A stretch of DNA of 25,888 bases from Coemansia sp. RSA 1804 (taxonomy: Eukaryota > Kickxellomycota > Kickxellomycetes > Kickxellales > Kickxellaceae). Positions 16,719-25,085 of the stretch are shown one piece after another; position 1 is the stretch's first letter; each line of letters starts with the position of its first letter. The position numbers and the translations under genes are program-made. The notes beneath the pieces were generated by a model. The model was not told the origin of the DNA, did no database searches, and was given only the letters and a program-made list of their open reading frames with translations. The stretch spans positions 1-25,888 of the forward strand of contig JANBTH010000217.1 in the NCBI GenBank assembly GCA_027578815.1. The letters are read 5' to 3'.

Positions 16719-16850
16719 TCATCTTGTTTGCTTTCCAATTGGATAGCAACCGGGACATATTTTAGAAACAGTTGCGCATGCAGTTTCTGGTTTACGAATG
16801 CATACAACTAGAATAGTGTTTTTGCATACCAAACAATCAATGTAGCACAT
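16719..16850 (-). CDS. Cys-rich MCY microprotein, copy R1 (43 aa)
   Basis: Tiny ATG-started gene found by reading the minus strand. Cysteines lie at 2, 6, 9, 17, 25, 32 and 35, exactly the positions seen in R2 and R3. C6-x2-C9 and C32-x2-C35 form two CxxC knuckles 22 residues apart, the layout of a zinc-ribbon or rubredoxin-like site (inference). The other shared residues are Met-Cys-Tyr at the N-terminus and a V-V/I-V run before Cys 17. The C-terminal tail after Cys 35 is basic and the longest of the three. No signal peptide. TATAAAAG lies 138-145 bp upstream on the same strand. The gene is convergent with TANGO2, 220 bp away. Function unknown. Confidence 0.72.
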   Translation of the reverse strand: MCYIDCLVCKNTILVVCIRKPETACATVSKICPGCYPIGKQTR

Positions 16851-16987
16851 TATTAGTTATCAAGTGTGTGTTTTCAAGAGAAAATGTTTATCTCTTGTAT
16901 ACCTATGTTGTCGCTGGTGGATTCTAGAAATATTATGTTTTCTGGATTAATGATGTGCCCATTCTACTAACAACAAAAGCCAATCTT

Positions 16988-16995
16988 CTTTTATA
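16988..16995 (-). promoter_or_regulatory. TATA box of copy R1
   Basis: TATAAAAG on the minus strand, about 140 bp before the ATG at 16850. It is identical to the octamer upstream of left copies L1 and L2. Confidence 0.45.
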
Positions 16996-17316
16996 CCCTG
17001 GGCAGGGGTTCAAATATTTCACATTTTACCCTTGATACACCAATTTCCATATCAAACTATAAAAAGCTGCTAAGATAATTTTTAACAACCAGATAATTGA
17101 ATTATATCTAATTGCATTTCATAATAGGGTTTTGAATACCACATACAAATAGTATTTTGCGGTCAAGGTCAAAGGCATTCATACTATTTTATTACTTATT
17201 ATCGTTGGTAATGCTTACATCCTGTATACTCAACATTAGGAAATCTTTAACAAATAATGGGGTGAACAAATTAAAGTCTTTAATAAGCCTTTTTGGACAT
17301 ATTATCCTTATTGGGT

Positions 17317-17336
17317 TTAATTAATTAATTAATTAA
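17317..17336. repeat. (TTAA)5 palindromic microsatellite
   Basis: Five tandem TTAA units in an AT-rich spacer. No other element is attached to it. Confidence 0.9.
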
Positions 17337-17781
17337 TATTGTTTATTCTTAGTTCATATTACTGTAATAAGAAAAGTGTCATTTCTAAAAAGTATTCATT
17401 TCGATTCATCGGCAAAAGTAAAAAGAATACAAGTAATTTTTACATGCAATTTATTATGCAAAAAGGAAATGCTAGCTAGACATCTTAAAATATTAGAAAA
17501 TTAGGTAGCATAGTCTGACATTGGTACCCTGTGGCTAATTAGATACCCTTTATAAACACTGCGCTACCAGTAATTTACATGGATTCTGTTGTTTAACCCT
17601 TGTTAACTAATTACTTATTGTACCTTGCAATGTGCACATTGATTTTTATGAAAACAAAATATTCTTATATATATTAGCTTTATTTTTTTGCTACGTAAAA
17701 TGTACTAATATGAATATAGCGTTTACTCCAGTTGAAAATTGTCCTTAATAAAATATTGCAATTAAACAATCACCATCTTTA

Positions 17782-17895
17782 TTATGGCTTGCACCCACTG
17801 CATAGCTTTGGAACATTTACGCATTTAACGGTATCTCTAGGCACACATACAATTCCAGTAAGACCTCTGCATAATGGGCAACGGTTATAGCACAT
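17782..17895 (-). CDS. Cys-rich MCY microprotein, copy R2 (37 aa)
   Basis: Shortest member: 37 residues, seven of them Cys (19%), at 2, 6, 9, 17, 25, 32 and 35. It begins M-C-Y-N-R-C-P-L-C and ends C-S-G-C-K-P. Its start codon context A-A-C-T-A-A-A-A-ATG-TGC-TA resembles that of R1 and R3 (A-C-T-A-A-n-n-ATG-TGC-TA). Exact cysteine spacing shared with two neighbours despite different intervening residues is the main evidence that this very short frame is translated. No signal peptide or membrane segment, so disulfides are unlikely and metal binding is the simplest idea. TATATAAG lies about 130 bp upstream. Function unknown. Confidence 0.72.
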   Translation of the reverse strand: MCYNRCPLCRGLTGIVCVPRDTVKCVNVPKLCSGCKP

Positions 17896-18719
17896 TTTTA
17901 GTTAGTTCACAAGTATTGCAATTATGTTATCTTTGCCAGTTTGTTGTATTTTTTAGCTAGGTTGTAAATGAGACAAAATGTAATATTCAATGTTACTTTT
18001 CAAAGAGGAAAATGTGTTTTCTTATATATCATTAAACGCACTATATACAATTTTTGCATGCGGATTATTGTTCTCGCTTGTAAATTATTAATGTGGTTAT
18101 TGCCAGTCATTTTGATAATATGATTACTAACATTTTTAATTAAAAGTGGAATTGTGTAAATTGTTGAGCAAATATTATTTCCAAATAGCTTTATTAATGA
18201 GTTTTTGTAGTATGATATGCAATTTAATTAATATATTGCAAAGTATCCATATGAATAACATTATTCCGCCTAGCAATTTTCAAATTAAAAAATTGCAGGT
18301 ATTAAGCAGATTCATGCAATTAAATTCGAATATAATTAACTCTAGTTGGCAAAAAAATTAAGATAACATTAGGACGCCGGTGAAAAATTATCTAAAGGAA
18401 TACTGGCATTATAATGTACATTTTATGTTCTAGAATGTTACTTAAGCTTAATTTCATGTGTTAGCTTTAATGTTTTTAAAATTTAAACATCTAGACAGAA
18501 AGTTTCTTAATCAGAATACTGGCTTTAGCTATAAAATTAACTTATTTAACATAAAGGTATAACAATAGGTTTAAAAATGTTTATTTTACTCTCAATACTT
18601 CCAACTAAAACAAAACAAACAAACTACTAGATTTTGTGTTTTTTATGTTTTATGATCCATCTTGTCCTTCTTGCTTGTTCTTTTAGCATGTTATTTCTTA
18701 TTCTAAATCTAATGTCAGT
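17896..18719. other. AT-rich spacer between R2 and R3
   Basis: It holds the R2 upstream region, with TACAACCTAGCT at about 17952-17963 and a TATA box at 18021-18028. A 71-codon plus-strand frame at 18146-18361 begins with GTG and shows only AT-driven composition. No gene is supported. Confidence 0.5.
18021..18028 (-). promoter_or_regulatory. TATA box of copy R2
   Basis: TATATAAG on the minus strand, about 130 bp before the ATG at 17895. Confidence 0.4.
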
Positions 18720-18842
18720 TTACTTTCCAGCCCTGACACATCTATCACATTTTAGTTCACGAGTGATGCACGCAACCTCTGGTCTAATAAAACACACAAC
18801 TCCGGAAACAGCAGGGCATGTAGGGCATTTATAGTAGCACAT
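18720..18842 (-). CDS. Cys-rich MCY microprotein, copy R3 (40 aa)
   Basis: Third right-hand member, 40 residues, with Cys at 2, 6, 9, 17, 25, 32 and 35. It begins M-C-Y-Y-K-C-P-T-C, shares the Y-x-C-P-x-C beginning with R2, and ends in a basic tail, V-R-A-G-K. The S-G-V-V-C segment before the fourth cysteine matches T-G-I-V-C of R2. Start-to-start distance to R2 is 947 bp, close to the 1045 bp between R2 and R1, so the three form a regular array on the minus strand. TATAAAAG lies about 156 bp upstream, and TACAACCTAGAT lies between it and the start. No secretion signal. Function unknown. Confidence 0.72.
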   Translation of the reverse strand: MCYYKCPTCPAVSGVVCFIRPEVACITRELKCDRCVRAGK

Positions 18843-19568
18843 GGTTAGTGATGATAAACTATAATTCTATAGTAATTGAAAAATAGTTGTCTGGTATGTA
18901 GGCTTTATCTAGGTTGTAGACAATATATCCCTTGGTTGATGTAATTGAACTGTATGTAGTTTTCATTTGGTTAGAAAATGAAGAGATTTATAGTTGGCTT
19001 TTATATTCATCCAGGGTGACACTGTTTCATAAAACCATCTTTTCTTTTTACTTGTTTTCACTGTATTAATTAAAATGTCAACCAGCAACATGATTGTAAG
19101 CATATTGTAGGAATTTATGTGGTTTAATTTAAAGTGTAAATTTAATAAAGAGCCTTAATTACATTTATTTTTGGGTTGAAAAACATAATATGAAACATAA
19201 GGATGGGGGAAGGTTATGAGTTCTATTTCAAGTTATATTACATCCACAGTAAACCATTCCCTCACTTTTCAAAGCAGTCATATCCTACAAGCATTTTAAT
19301 ATATTTTGGGAGTATTTGGGAAGAGGAAAGCAATTAGTTGATAAATTTTTTGTTTCGGACATGTTTCATATTAGTTTAATAAGATTCTGCATGTCAATTA
19401 TTAAAGTCTAAAAAATGATACCGAAAGAACCTCCCCCCAAGGGCACTTGTGAGATAATCAACAACTTGTTAGTGTAAATTGTAATTGCCAGATAATCAAC
19501 CTACGTGTTTTTCTTTTTTTCCCTTTTTTCTTTCAAACTCCCAGTCTACCCGAGTAGTATTAATACGA
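18843..19568. other. AT-rich spacer right of the R array
   Basis: It contains the R3 promoter region (TACAACCTAGAT at about 18908-18919, TATA at 18998-19005). Further right I see no gene, no fourth array member and no RNA gene. Confidence 0.5.
18998..19005 (-). promoter_or_regulatory. TATA box of copy R3
   Basis: TATAAAAG followed by CC on the minus strand, about 156 bp before the ATG at 18842. The octamer is identical to that of R1, L1 and L2. Confidence 0.45.
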
Positions 19569-19886
19569 TTAACCTTCGTACTTCTTTTTCTCCCTGTTCC
19601 ACACGTAAATGGCGTACGAGACATAGTGAGAAACATTATTCTCATCCACATGGGTGTAATACACAAAGGTCCTGTTGGTGAACTTGAAATCCGCCATGCA
19701 GCTCTTCTGGCCAAGATTTCCGCGTACCTTCCCCTTGTTTGTACTGTAATGGACGTCTGCGGCATTTGGGCGGTACCTGAAATCGCGGATAAATCTGCTG
19801 ACAGTCATCTCGGGTTTTCTAATGTATATTGGTGGAGGGTAGGGGGCATCGGGCTCAAGATTTGGCACATCGATGTTTTCTGACAT
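19569..19886 (-). CDS. Hypothetical protein, 105 aa
   Basis: Not recognised. The ATG-started frame encodes a polar protein with a Pro/Asp-rich start (residues 4-25, including P-Y-P-P-P), a central basic segment and an aromatic, alternating C-terminal half rich in Tyr, Phe, Val and Thr that would suit beta strands. It has one cysteine, no signal peptide and no membrane segment. Composition is more balanced than the AT-rich flanks, and codon use is not dominated by A/T, both of which favour a real gene. It lies about 550 bp downstream of the chitin synthase stop, on the same strand, too far to imply co-transcription. It could also be a terminal exon of a longer gene, though I saw no convincing splice site. 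Confidence 0.5.
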   Translation of the reverse strand: MSENIDVPNLEPDAPYPPPIYIRKPEMTVSRFIRDFRYRPNAADVHYSTNKGKVRGNLGQKSCMADFKFTNRTFVYYTHVDENNVSHYVSYAIYVWNREKKKYEG

Positions 19887-20436
19887 TCTTATTTTGTTAT
19901 TTGGTCAGTCAATAATTCGAAGAATGAGAATGAGAATAAAGAAAGTAGTATAATGTATCCAGAGCAGAAAAATATATTGCTTTACGATAAGAATGTACGG
20001 AAAGAAAGGATATCGAAATTTAGCGGTGTGTTATATACATTTATTATTTTGGCACAGTCCCGATTAGCGAAAGGTGAGAAGGAAAAAAACTACAAGCTCA
20101 ATGCCATTTTTACTTACTTTCCCTATGAAATGATACAATATATCACAATGCAAACACTGCATCTTATATCTAGTATTCACCTTTTCATATTACTTGCACA
20201 CATAAGGAAAAGTATGCTTCAGAACACATGTTCAGACTAATAAGATATCAACATTCATCCGAATACCACCACCCTGTACAATTTCAGAGAGAAAAACATG
20301 TGTCTTACAAGCTGTGAGCTGCTTTGGTGTGAGTATATTACGTTTGGAGTACCAAGATAGAATAGAGATAAAGAAAGAAAAGAAAAAGAAAGGAAGGGGA
20401 GAGGTGAAGAGCCACCGGATACTATACGGACACCTG
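19887..20436. other. Intergenic, downstream of chitin synthase
   Basis: It contains a 95-codon plus-strand ATG frame (19953-20240) with a hydrophobic C-terminal half but no family resemblance. I consider it unsupported. Purine-rich runs near 20365-20400 lie in the presumed 3' UTR of the chitin synthase gene. Confidence 0.45.
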
Positions 20437-23400
20437 TTAGCTCTTCTCGTTGGGCTCGATGGAGCCGTCCCGTGTGGCGGGGTGAGACCTGGAGGGCGAG
20501 CTGAAGGAAGAAGCAGCGTAGGGCTGCGGGAGCGTGGGAGGCGCAGCCGAGAGATCAAACGGATCGCCGTGGCTGTTCGAGTGAGCGGTCGCAGGAAGAA
20601 CAAAGGCAGGCTGCGACTCGGGCGAAGCTGGGACGGAAGCGTGGTTCTGGTACGGAGAGGCGCTGTACATGCTGCCAGGCATCGGCATCTGCATTGGCGT
20701 GGCCATGCCCGATGTCGATGCGCGAGCCATGTTCTGGCTGGCGAGAGCCGGCAGAATGTTGGGCGTCATGTATCCGAGCCGCTCGATCGAGCTGGCGGCA
20801 GCGTGGGCGTCGGGGTCGTCGATATCCTCGGCCGCCTGCTGCAGCGCTGCAGCGTGGCTCTGGGTCGCACTGTGGTTCTGGCTCTGCCCAGACGACGCCG
20901 ACGCTGGGCGCGAAACAGCCACACGCGACTGGCGCGCGCTGAGCGAAGGCGGCAGCAGCAGAGCGTCGGCTGCCAGCATGGCCAGACTGGGAACAGACCC
21001 GAGAATGACCTGCGTCTTGCGGCGCTTCTCGGCCTCAAACTCGCACCAGCGCTTCATGACGATACGCGACGAGTCGAATTCGCCGTCGCCGCCGCCGTGG
21101 CCCTTGTCCTTGCCCTCGCCGGCAACCATGCGCGTCTGGCCCCACGAGAAGTCGTCAAAGTGCCAGTACGCGTACACTGGCAGCACAAAGTTCCAGATCG
21201 GCAGCGAGCACAGGTAGATCAGCATCCACCCGATGTACACCAGCTTCCGCGACGTCAGCCCGATCAGCACCGCCGGTAATCCCAGGATCACCGCCAGCAG
21301 CGCCAGAGGCAGCCACGGCACCGGCCGCGTGAACGTCGCAATGATAATGACATAGAGAGTAAACACGATGGCCGCCGGCAGCGCCAGCGTGCCAATCAGA
21401 TCCATGAAGATCATGAACTGCATCGACAGACAGAACGTTCCGCACAGGTCGTTGACCAGCACCAGCTCCGACAGGTTGTGCACCGTCGAGTTGATCCAGC
21501 GTCGCCGCTGCGACAGCAGCACCTTGAACTCGTCCGGCACAATCGTCTTGCACACCGACGACGGAATGAACATCATCTTGCGCTTCGGGAACGTCCGCAG
21601 CATCAGCGTCGACAGGTACCGATCCTCACCTAGAAGCAGCAGATTCTTCTTGTGCAGCGTGTCAACCACGTTCTCCGAGTAGTACTCGACAATGTCAGGA
21701 TTCGCCAGAATCGGCACCCAGAACCCGTGCTGGCCCTTGGGCGCCTTGATGCGGTACATGCAGAAGCATCCAGGCAGACACGTGACGCCGCCAAACACCG
21801 ACTCGAACGCCTTGGCCTGGTGGTGCGCAATGTAGTACTCGAACACCTGGATCATCGACACCCACGAGTCGGTCTTGTTGGCAATCTTGGTCTCGCCGCA
21901 CTGGCCCATGATCGACGGATCATCCACCATCGCCTTGACCATGACTGTCAGACTGTCCACGTACACCTTCGTATCGGCATCCACCATCAGCACAATCTCA
22001 AAGTTGTCGGGCGTGACGCCGGTGACGTTCCACATTGCGTTGAACAGCTCGTACTCCAGCTCCGTCATGCGCTCATCGAACATCACGCGCTGCAGGAAGC
22101 TCATCAGAATGATCTGCGAGTCGCGCTTGCCGCGGTTTCCGGGCTTCGCCTCGTCAGCCTCAGCCGGCGACCCGCACTTGACAACAAGAATCATCGGCAC
22201 GCGTGACTCGCGCGCCAGCGGCGGCGACGCATCGTTCGGCGCGTAGTAGCCAGCGTAGAGCTTGGCCATGTTGTGCCGCTTGGCGCCCTGCGCAATCGAC
22301 ACGTACGAGTACGGCTGCACACGATCCGGCGGAATCACAAAGTCTGTCATCATCGAGAGACACACGTCGGGCGTGTACATGTCCTCGCCAGCGCCCTTGA
22401 TCAAGCCGTCGCAGATGATGAACAAGCACTTGTGCGACGCCGGATAGTCCGTGCCGCACAGCGAGTCCAGCGTCGTGCGGACTCCGTGCGCGCCTTCTGA
22501 GTAGCAGGTTACCAGCAGCAGCGTGTACGCCAGCTCAAAGTTGAACGGCGACTGTGTTGCCACTGGCGGCTGCGGCGGAGGCGTCGCCTGAAGCAATATC
22601 CCTGGCGCGTCTCCAGCTTCGGGTGCCGATGCTGCCGCTGCCGCTGCCGTCGAGTACACGCTGGCGCGGTGGTCAGCAAAGAACGCCGACTGCCGGGGCA
22701 CCGATGCCGCTGCTGCAGCGCGCGACTGCCTGCTGCCGCCCACCCGCGACTTGTCGCGCGCACCTGGCTCGTCACCGGGCATGAAGTGTGAATACCGCGA
22801 CGTCGTCGGGAAGAAGCGCGACCGCCGGTTGTTGCCGCCACGGCTCTGCGTGTCGTTTCCGCCGCTTCCGCCGCCGCCGCCGCCAGCGCCAAACACAGTG
22901 TACTTGCGCTCCAGCCGTTCCTTTCCGTAGTGGTTGTTGACGTCGGCCCACGCCTCGATCTCCGCCAGACGGTTGCGACGGTCGCCCGGCGTGATCGTCT
23001 TCACTTGTCCGAGTCGCGGCCCCATAAACCACCCAAAGTATATTGCCATGAAAAACTTGGCAAACACCGCGCCCAGAATGATGATCAGCGCAACGTACAG
23101 CTCGATGTTGGCTGCAATGCATCCAAGCGACGACTCGTCAATGGATCCAACGCGGAACAAGTCAAGCATGCACCGCCCAACGCGCTTCTTGTCGCCGCTC
23201 GACAGATACAGCGACACGTCCTTTCCGCGCAGCGCCCCGCCGATAAGATCCTTCATCGTCGATGGCGGTGTCACGCCGTCAATGAAGAACTGTCCGCGCA
23301 GCAGATCCAGCACCGCGCCGTTGAACACAACCAGGTTCGGCCGCTTCTTCACATCGTCCCACGAGTACTGCACCGGCGAGCTGGTCAGTCCCGCCAGCTG

Positions 23401-24681
23401 GTTCCGTGCCTTGGCTGTGTTGTGGCAGCCCTGGTTGTTCGGGATCTGGTTCGGGTTGATCGATGCCTCGCTGTTGTTGTAGTACACGCACGGGAACACG
23501 TTGACTGCGTTGCCGCTGCTGTCGGCTACGTCCGAGCTGTACCTCAGAACACCGCGGCACGCACCGTTCGGGTTCTGGAACAGGAAGCTCAGATCCTTGC
23601 CGCCTGCCTCGGCCGGCGCATCCATGATGTAGCTGTTGGCGCTGCCAGTCCACGGCGTAGCTGCCTCGTGGCGGAAGCGCGTGATATCGTATGCGCGTCC
23701 GTCAATTACGGTGTAGCCGTTGCCGACCTCGTTCCACTTGATGCGCGTCTGGCGCCCAGACAGTCCGCACAGCACCTGCTGGAACCCAAACGTCAGGAAC
23801 GCAATGAATCCCATGATCAGCAGAATGAGGCTGACAAGCCCCATCTTCTCGCGCCACGCATTCTGCACCTCGATCGCCGCCAGTCCAAAGCACTTGAGCA
23901 CGCGCCCCGGCGCCCAGAATGTAATCACGCGGCAGTACGTCATCCACGGCGACCGGCAGAACCGCCGCCGCGGCTTCGCAACCTGCTTCTGCTGCTGCTG
24001 CTTGCGCCGACTGCGCGCTGCCGACAGCGACACGCGCGCCTGTCTGCTGCTGCTGGCCGGCATCTGCATCATCGCATCCTGCCGCACGCCAGCGTCGAAG
24101 TTGCGCATGTGGTAGTGCGGGTCGTTGGTCAGCTCCTGCGCGCGCTCGGGCCGCACCAGCGAGCGGAACCGGTTGGGCGGCTGGTACGACTCGTAGCCGC
24201 CGCCGCTTCCGCCGTCGTCCGCCGCGGCGCCCTCCTTCTTGCGCCGCCGCAGTCGGCTGCCGTCGCCAACCGTAGCGCCCGACGGCGTCTCTGCTGCCAC
24301 CTCGCCAATGCCCTGCAGCAGCGGCGACCCTGAGATCAGCGGCCGGTCCGCCTGCGCGCCGCCCTGCGACGAGATGTCCGACGCCGTGCGGTGCTCCAGC
24401 GTGCGCGCCGCGTCGTTGTTGCGCGTGTTGGAACTTGTATTCGACAGAACCTCCAGCTCCACGCCGCTGGTCTGCGCGCCGGCGTGTGTGCCTGTGCCGT
24501 GTGTTGCCAGGTCGAAGAATCCGCCAGCTCCAGCTCCGCCGCTGTTTCCCGTGTACACGCCCTCGAACTCGTCGTCCGACGCGGTTGCTGCTGCCGCACG
24601 TGCCTGGTGCCGCCCGTACAGGTTGCGTGCGCTTTCTGGGCTGTCAAAGCCCTCGTTTTCTGCTCCACTCTTTGGCGCCAT
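20437..24681 (-). CDS. Chitin synthase, class IV/CHS3-like, with cytochrome b5-like domain
   Basis: Plasma-membrane glycosyltransferase (GT2) that polymerises UDP-GlcNAc into cell-wall chitin. The 1414-residue product has a long disordered N-terminus rich in Ala, Gly, Ser and Arg, a first membrane segment near 283-305, a cytochrome-b5-like domain from about W316, a second membrane segment near 530-560, a low-complexity insert (about 600-700, with a Gly run and an Ala run), the catalytic domain with D901-x-D903, E1019-D1020-R1021 and Q1058-R-R-R-W1062, and a C-terminal membrane cluster (about 1085-1190). The last 200 or so residues are Ser/Ala/Pro-rich and disordered. There is no myosin motor, so class IV rather than V/VII is favoured. 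No intron. The start is the only upstream ATG, and strong GC-ending codon use gives long antisense shadows. Confidence 0.95.
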   Translation of the reverse strand: MAPKSGAENEGFDSPESARNLYGRHQARAAAATASDDEFEGVYTGNSGGAGAGGFFDLATHGTGTHAGAQTSGVELEVLSNTSSNTRNNDAARTLEHRTASDISSQGGAQADRPLISGSPLLQGIGEVAAETPSGATVGDGSRLRRRKKEGAAADDGGSGGGYESYQPPNRFRSLVRPERAQELTNDPHYHMRNFDAGVRQDAMMQMPASSSRQARVSLSAARSRRKQQQQKQVAKPRRRFCRSPWMTYCRVITFWAPGRVLKCFGLAAIEVQNAWREKMGLVSLILLIMGFIAFLTFGFQQVLCGLSGRQTRIKWNEVGNGYTVIDGRAYDITRFRHEAATPWTGSANSYIMDAPAEAGGKDLSFLFQNPNGACRGVLRYSSDVADSSGNAVNVFPCVYYNNSEASINPNQIPNNQGCHNTAKARNQLAGLTSSPVQYSWDDVKKRPNLVVFNGAVLDLLRGQFFIDGVTPPSTMKDLIGGALRGKDVSLYLSSGDKKRVGRCMLDLFRVGSIDESSLGCIAANIELYVALIIILGAVFAKFFMAIYFGWFMGPRLGQVKTITPGDRRNRLAEIEAWADVNNHYGKERLERKYTVFGAGGGGGGSGGNDTQSRGGNNRRSRFFPTTSRYSHFMPGDEPGARDKSRVGGSRQSRAAAAASVPRQSAFFADHRASVYSTAAAAAASAPEAGDAPGILLQATPPPQPPVATQSPFNFELAYTLLLVTCYSEGAHGVRTTLDSLCGTDYPASHKCLFIICDGLIKGAGEDMYTPDVCLSMMTDFVIPPDRVQPYSYVSIAQGAKRHNMAKLYAGYYAPNDASPPLARESRVPMILVVKCGSPAEADEAKPGNRGKRDSQIILMSFLQRVMFDERMTELEYELFNAMWNVTGVTPDNFEIVLMVDADTKVYVDSLTVMVKAMVDDPSIMGQCGETKIANKTDSWVSMIQVFEYYIAHHQAKAFESVFGGVTCLPGCFCMYRIKAPKGQHGFWVPILANPDIVEYYSENVVDTLHKKNLLLLGEDRYLSTLMLRTFPKRKMMFIPSSVCKTIVPDEFKVLLSQRRRWINSTVHNLSELVLVNDLCGTFCLSMQFMIFMDLIGTLALPAAIVFTLYVIIIATFTRPVPWLPLALLAVILGLPAVLIGLTSRKLVYIGWMLIYLCSLPIWNFVLPVYAYWHFDDFSWGQTRMVAGEGKDKGHGGGDGEFDSSRIVMKRWCEFEAEKRRKTQVILGSVPSLAMLAADALLLPPSLSARQSRVAVSRPASASSGQSQNHSATQSHAAALQQAAEDIDDPDAHAAASSIERLGYMTPNILPALASQNMARASTSGMATPMQMPMPGSMYSASPYQNHASVPASPESQPAFVLPATAHSNSHGDPFDLSAAPPTLPQPYAASSFSSPSRSHPATRDGSIEPNEKS

Positions 24682-24916
24682 TGTGTTTGCTTGCCAGACG
24701 ACTCAAGCTGCGTTGTCCGGTCCTGCTATGTGGAAGTAGAAATGGGTGAGTGCGAGTGAGTAGTGTGGAAAAGACAAGAAAAAATAATATTATGAAAGAG
24801 AAAAAAGACAGACCACACTCAGCCCACTATAGCCCCGCGAGTGGAAAATAGCAAGAATGAGTTGAGAAACGGAAAAGAGAGTGGAAATAGAATCAGTATG
24901 AAGAAATAACAGGATA

Positions 24917-24962
24917 TACGCTGGGCACTAGCTGTACGCTGCTATCCACTTGCTATACGCTG
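24917..24962. repeat. Three TACGCTG repeats upstream of chitin synthase
   Basis: TACGCTG occurs at 24917-24923, 24935-24941 and 24956-24962, embedded in related decamers (two of the form ATACGCTG with TATA before CGCTG, one GTACGCTG). Spacing is 18 and 21 bp, about two helical turns, 235-280 bp before the start codon. It could be a regulatory-protein binding array. Confidence 0.45.
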
Positions 24963-25051
24963 CCTGGGGGCAATGAATAGAAGCCAGAAGAGAGAAAAGT
25001 ATATAAACGATAAATAAATAATGAAATAGGACCAGTAAGTGCTCGGACAAT

Positions 25052-25053
25052 GA

Positions 25054-25083
<30 letters not shown>
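25052..25083. repeat. (GAAA)8 microsatellite
   Basis: Eight perfect GAAA units followed by imperfect purine-rich sequence, about 370-400 bp upstream of the chitin synthase start. Likely variable in length between isolates. Confidence 0.9.

Positions 25084-25085
<2 letters not shown>

Larger units (their letters stand above)
16851..17781. other. AT-rich spacer between R1 and R2
   Basis: It holds the R1 upstream region: an ACAACATA motif at about 16910-16917 and a TATA box at 16988-16995. Beyond these there are only short AT repeats, including (TTAA)5 at 17317-17336. No further family copy was found by eye on either strand. Confidence 0.5.

Noticed and set aside
17005..17030. GGGGTTCAAAT resembling a tRNA B box
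   Set aside because: No A box, anticodon arm or acceptor pairing at the required distances.
18146..18361. 71-codon plus-strand frame with two Cys near the start
   Set aside because: GTG start, AT-driven composition, and cysteines not in the family spacing.
22930..24333. 467-codon plus-strand open frame across chitin synthase
   Set aside because: Shadow created by biased codon use; low-complexity Arg/Ala-rich product without family resemblance.
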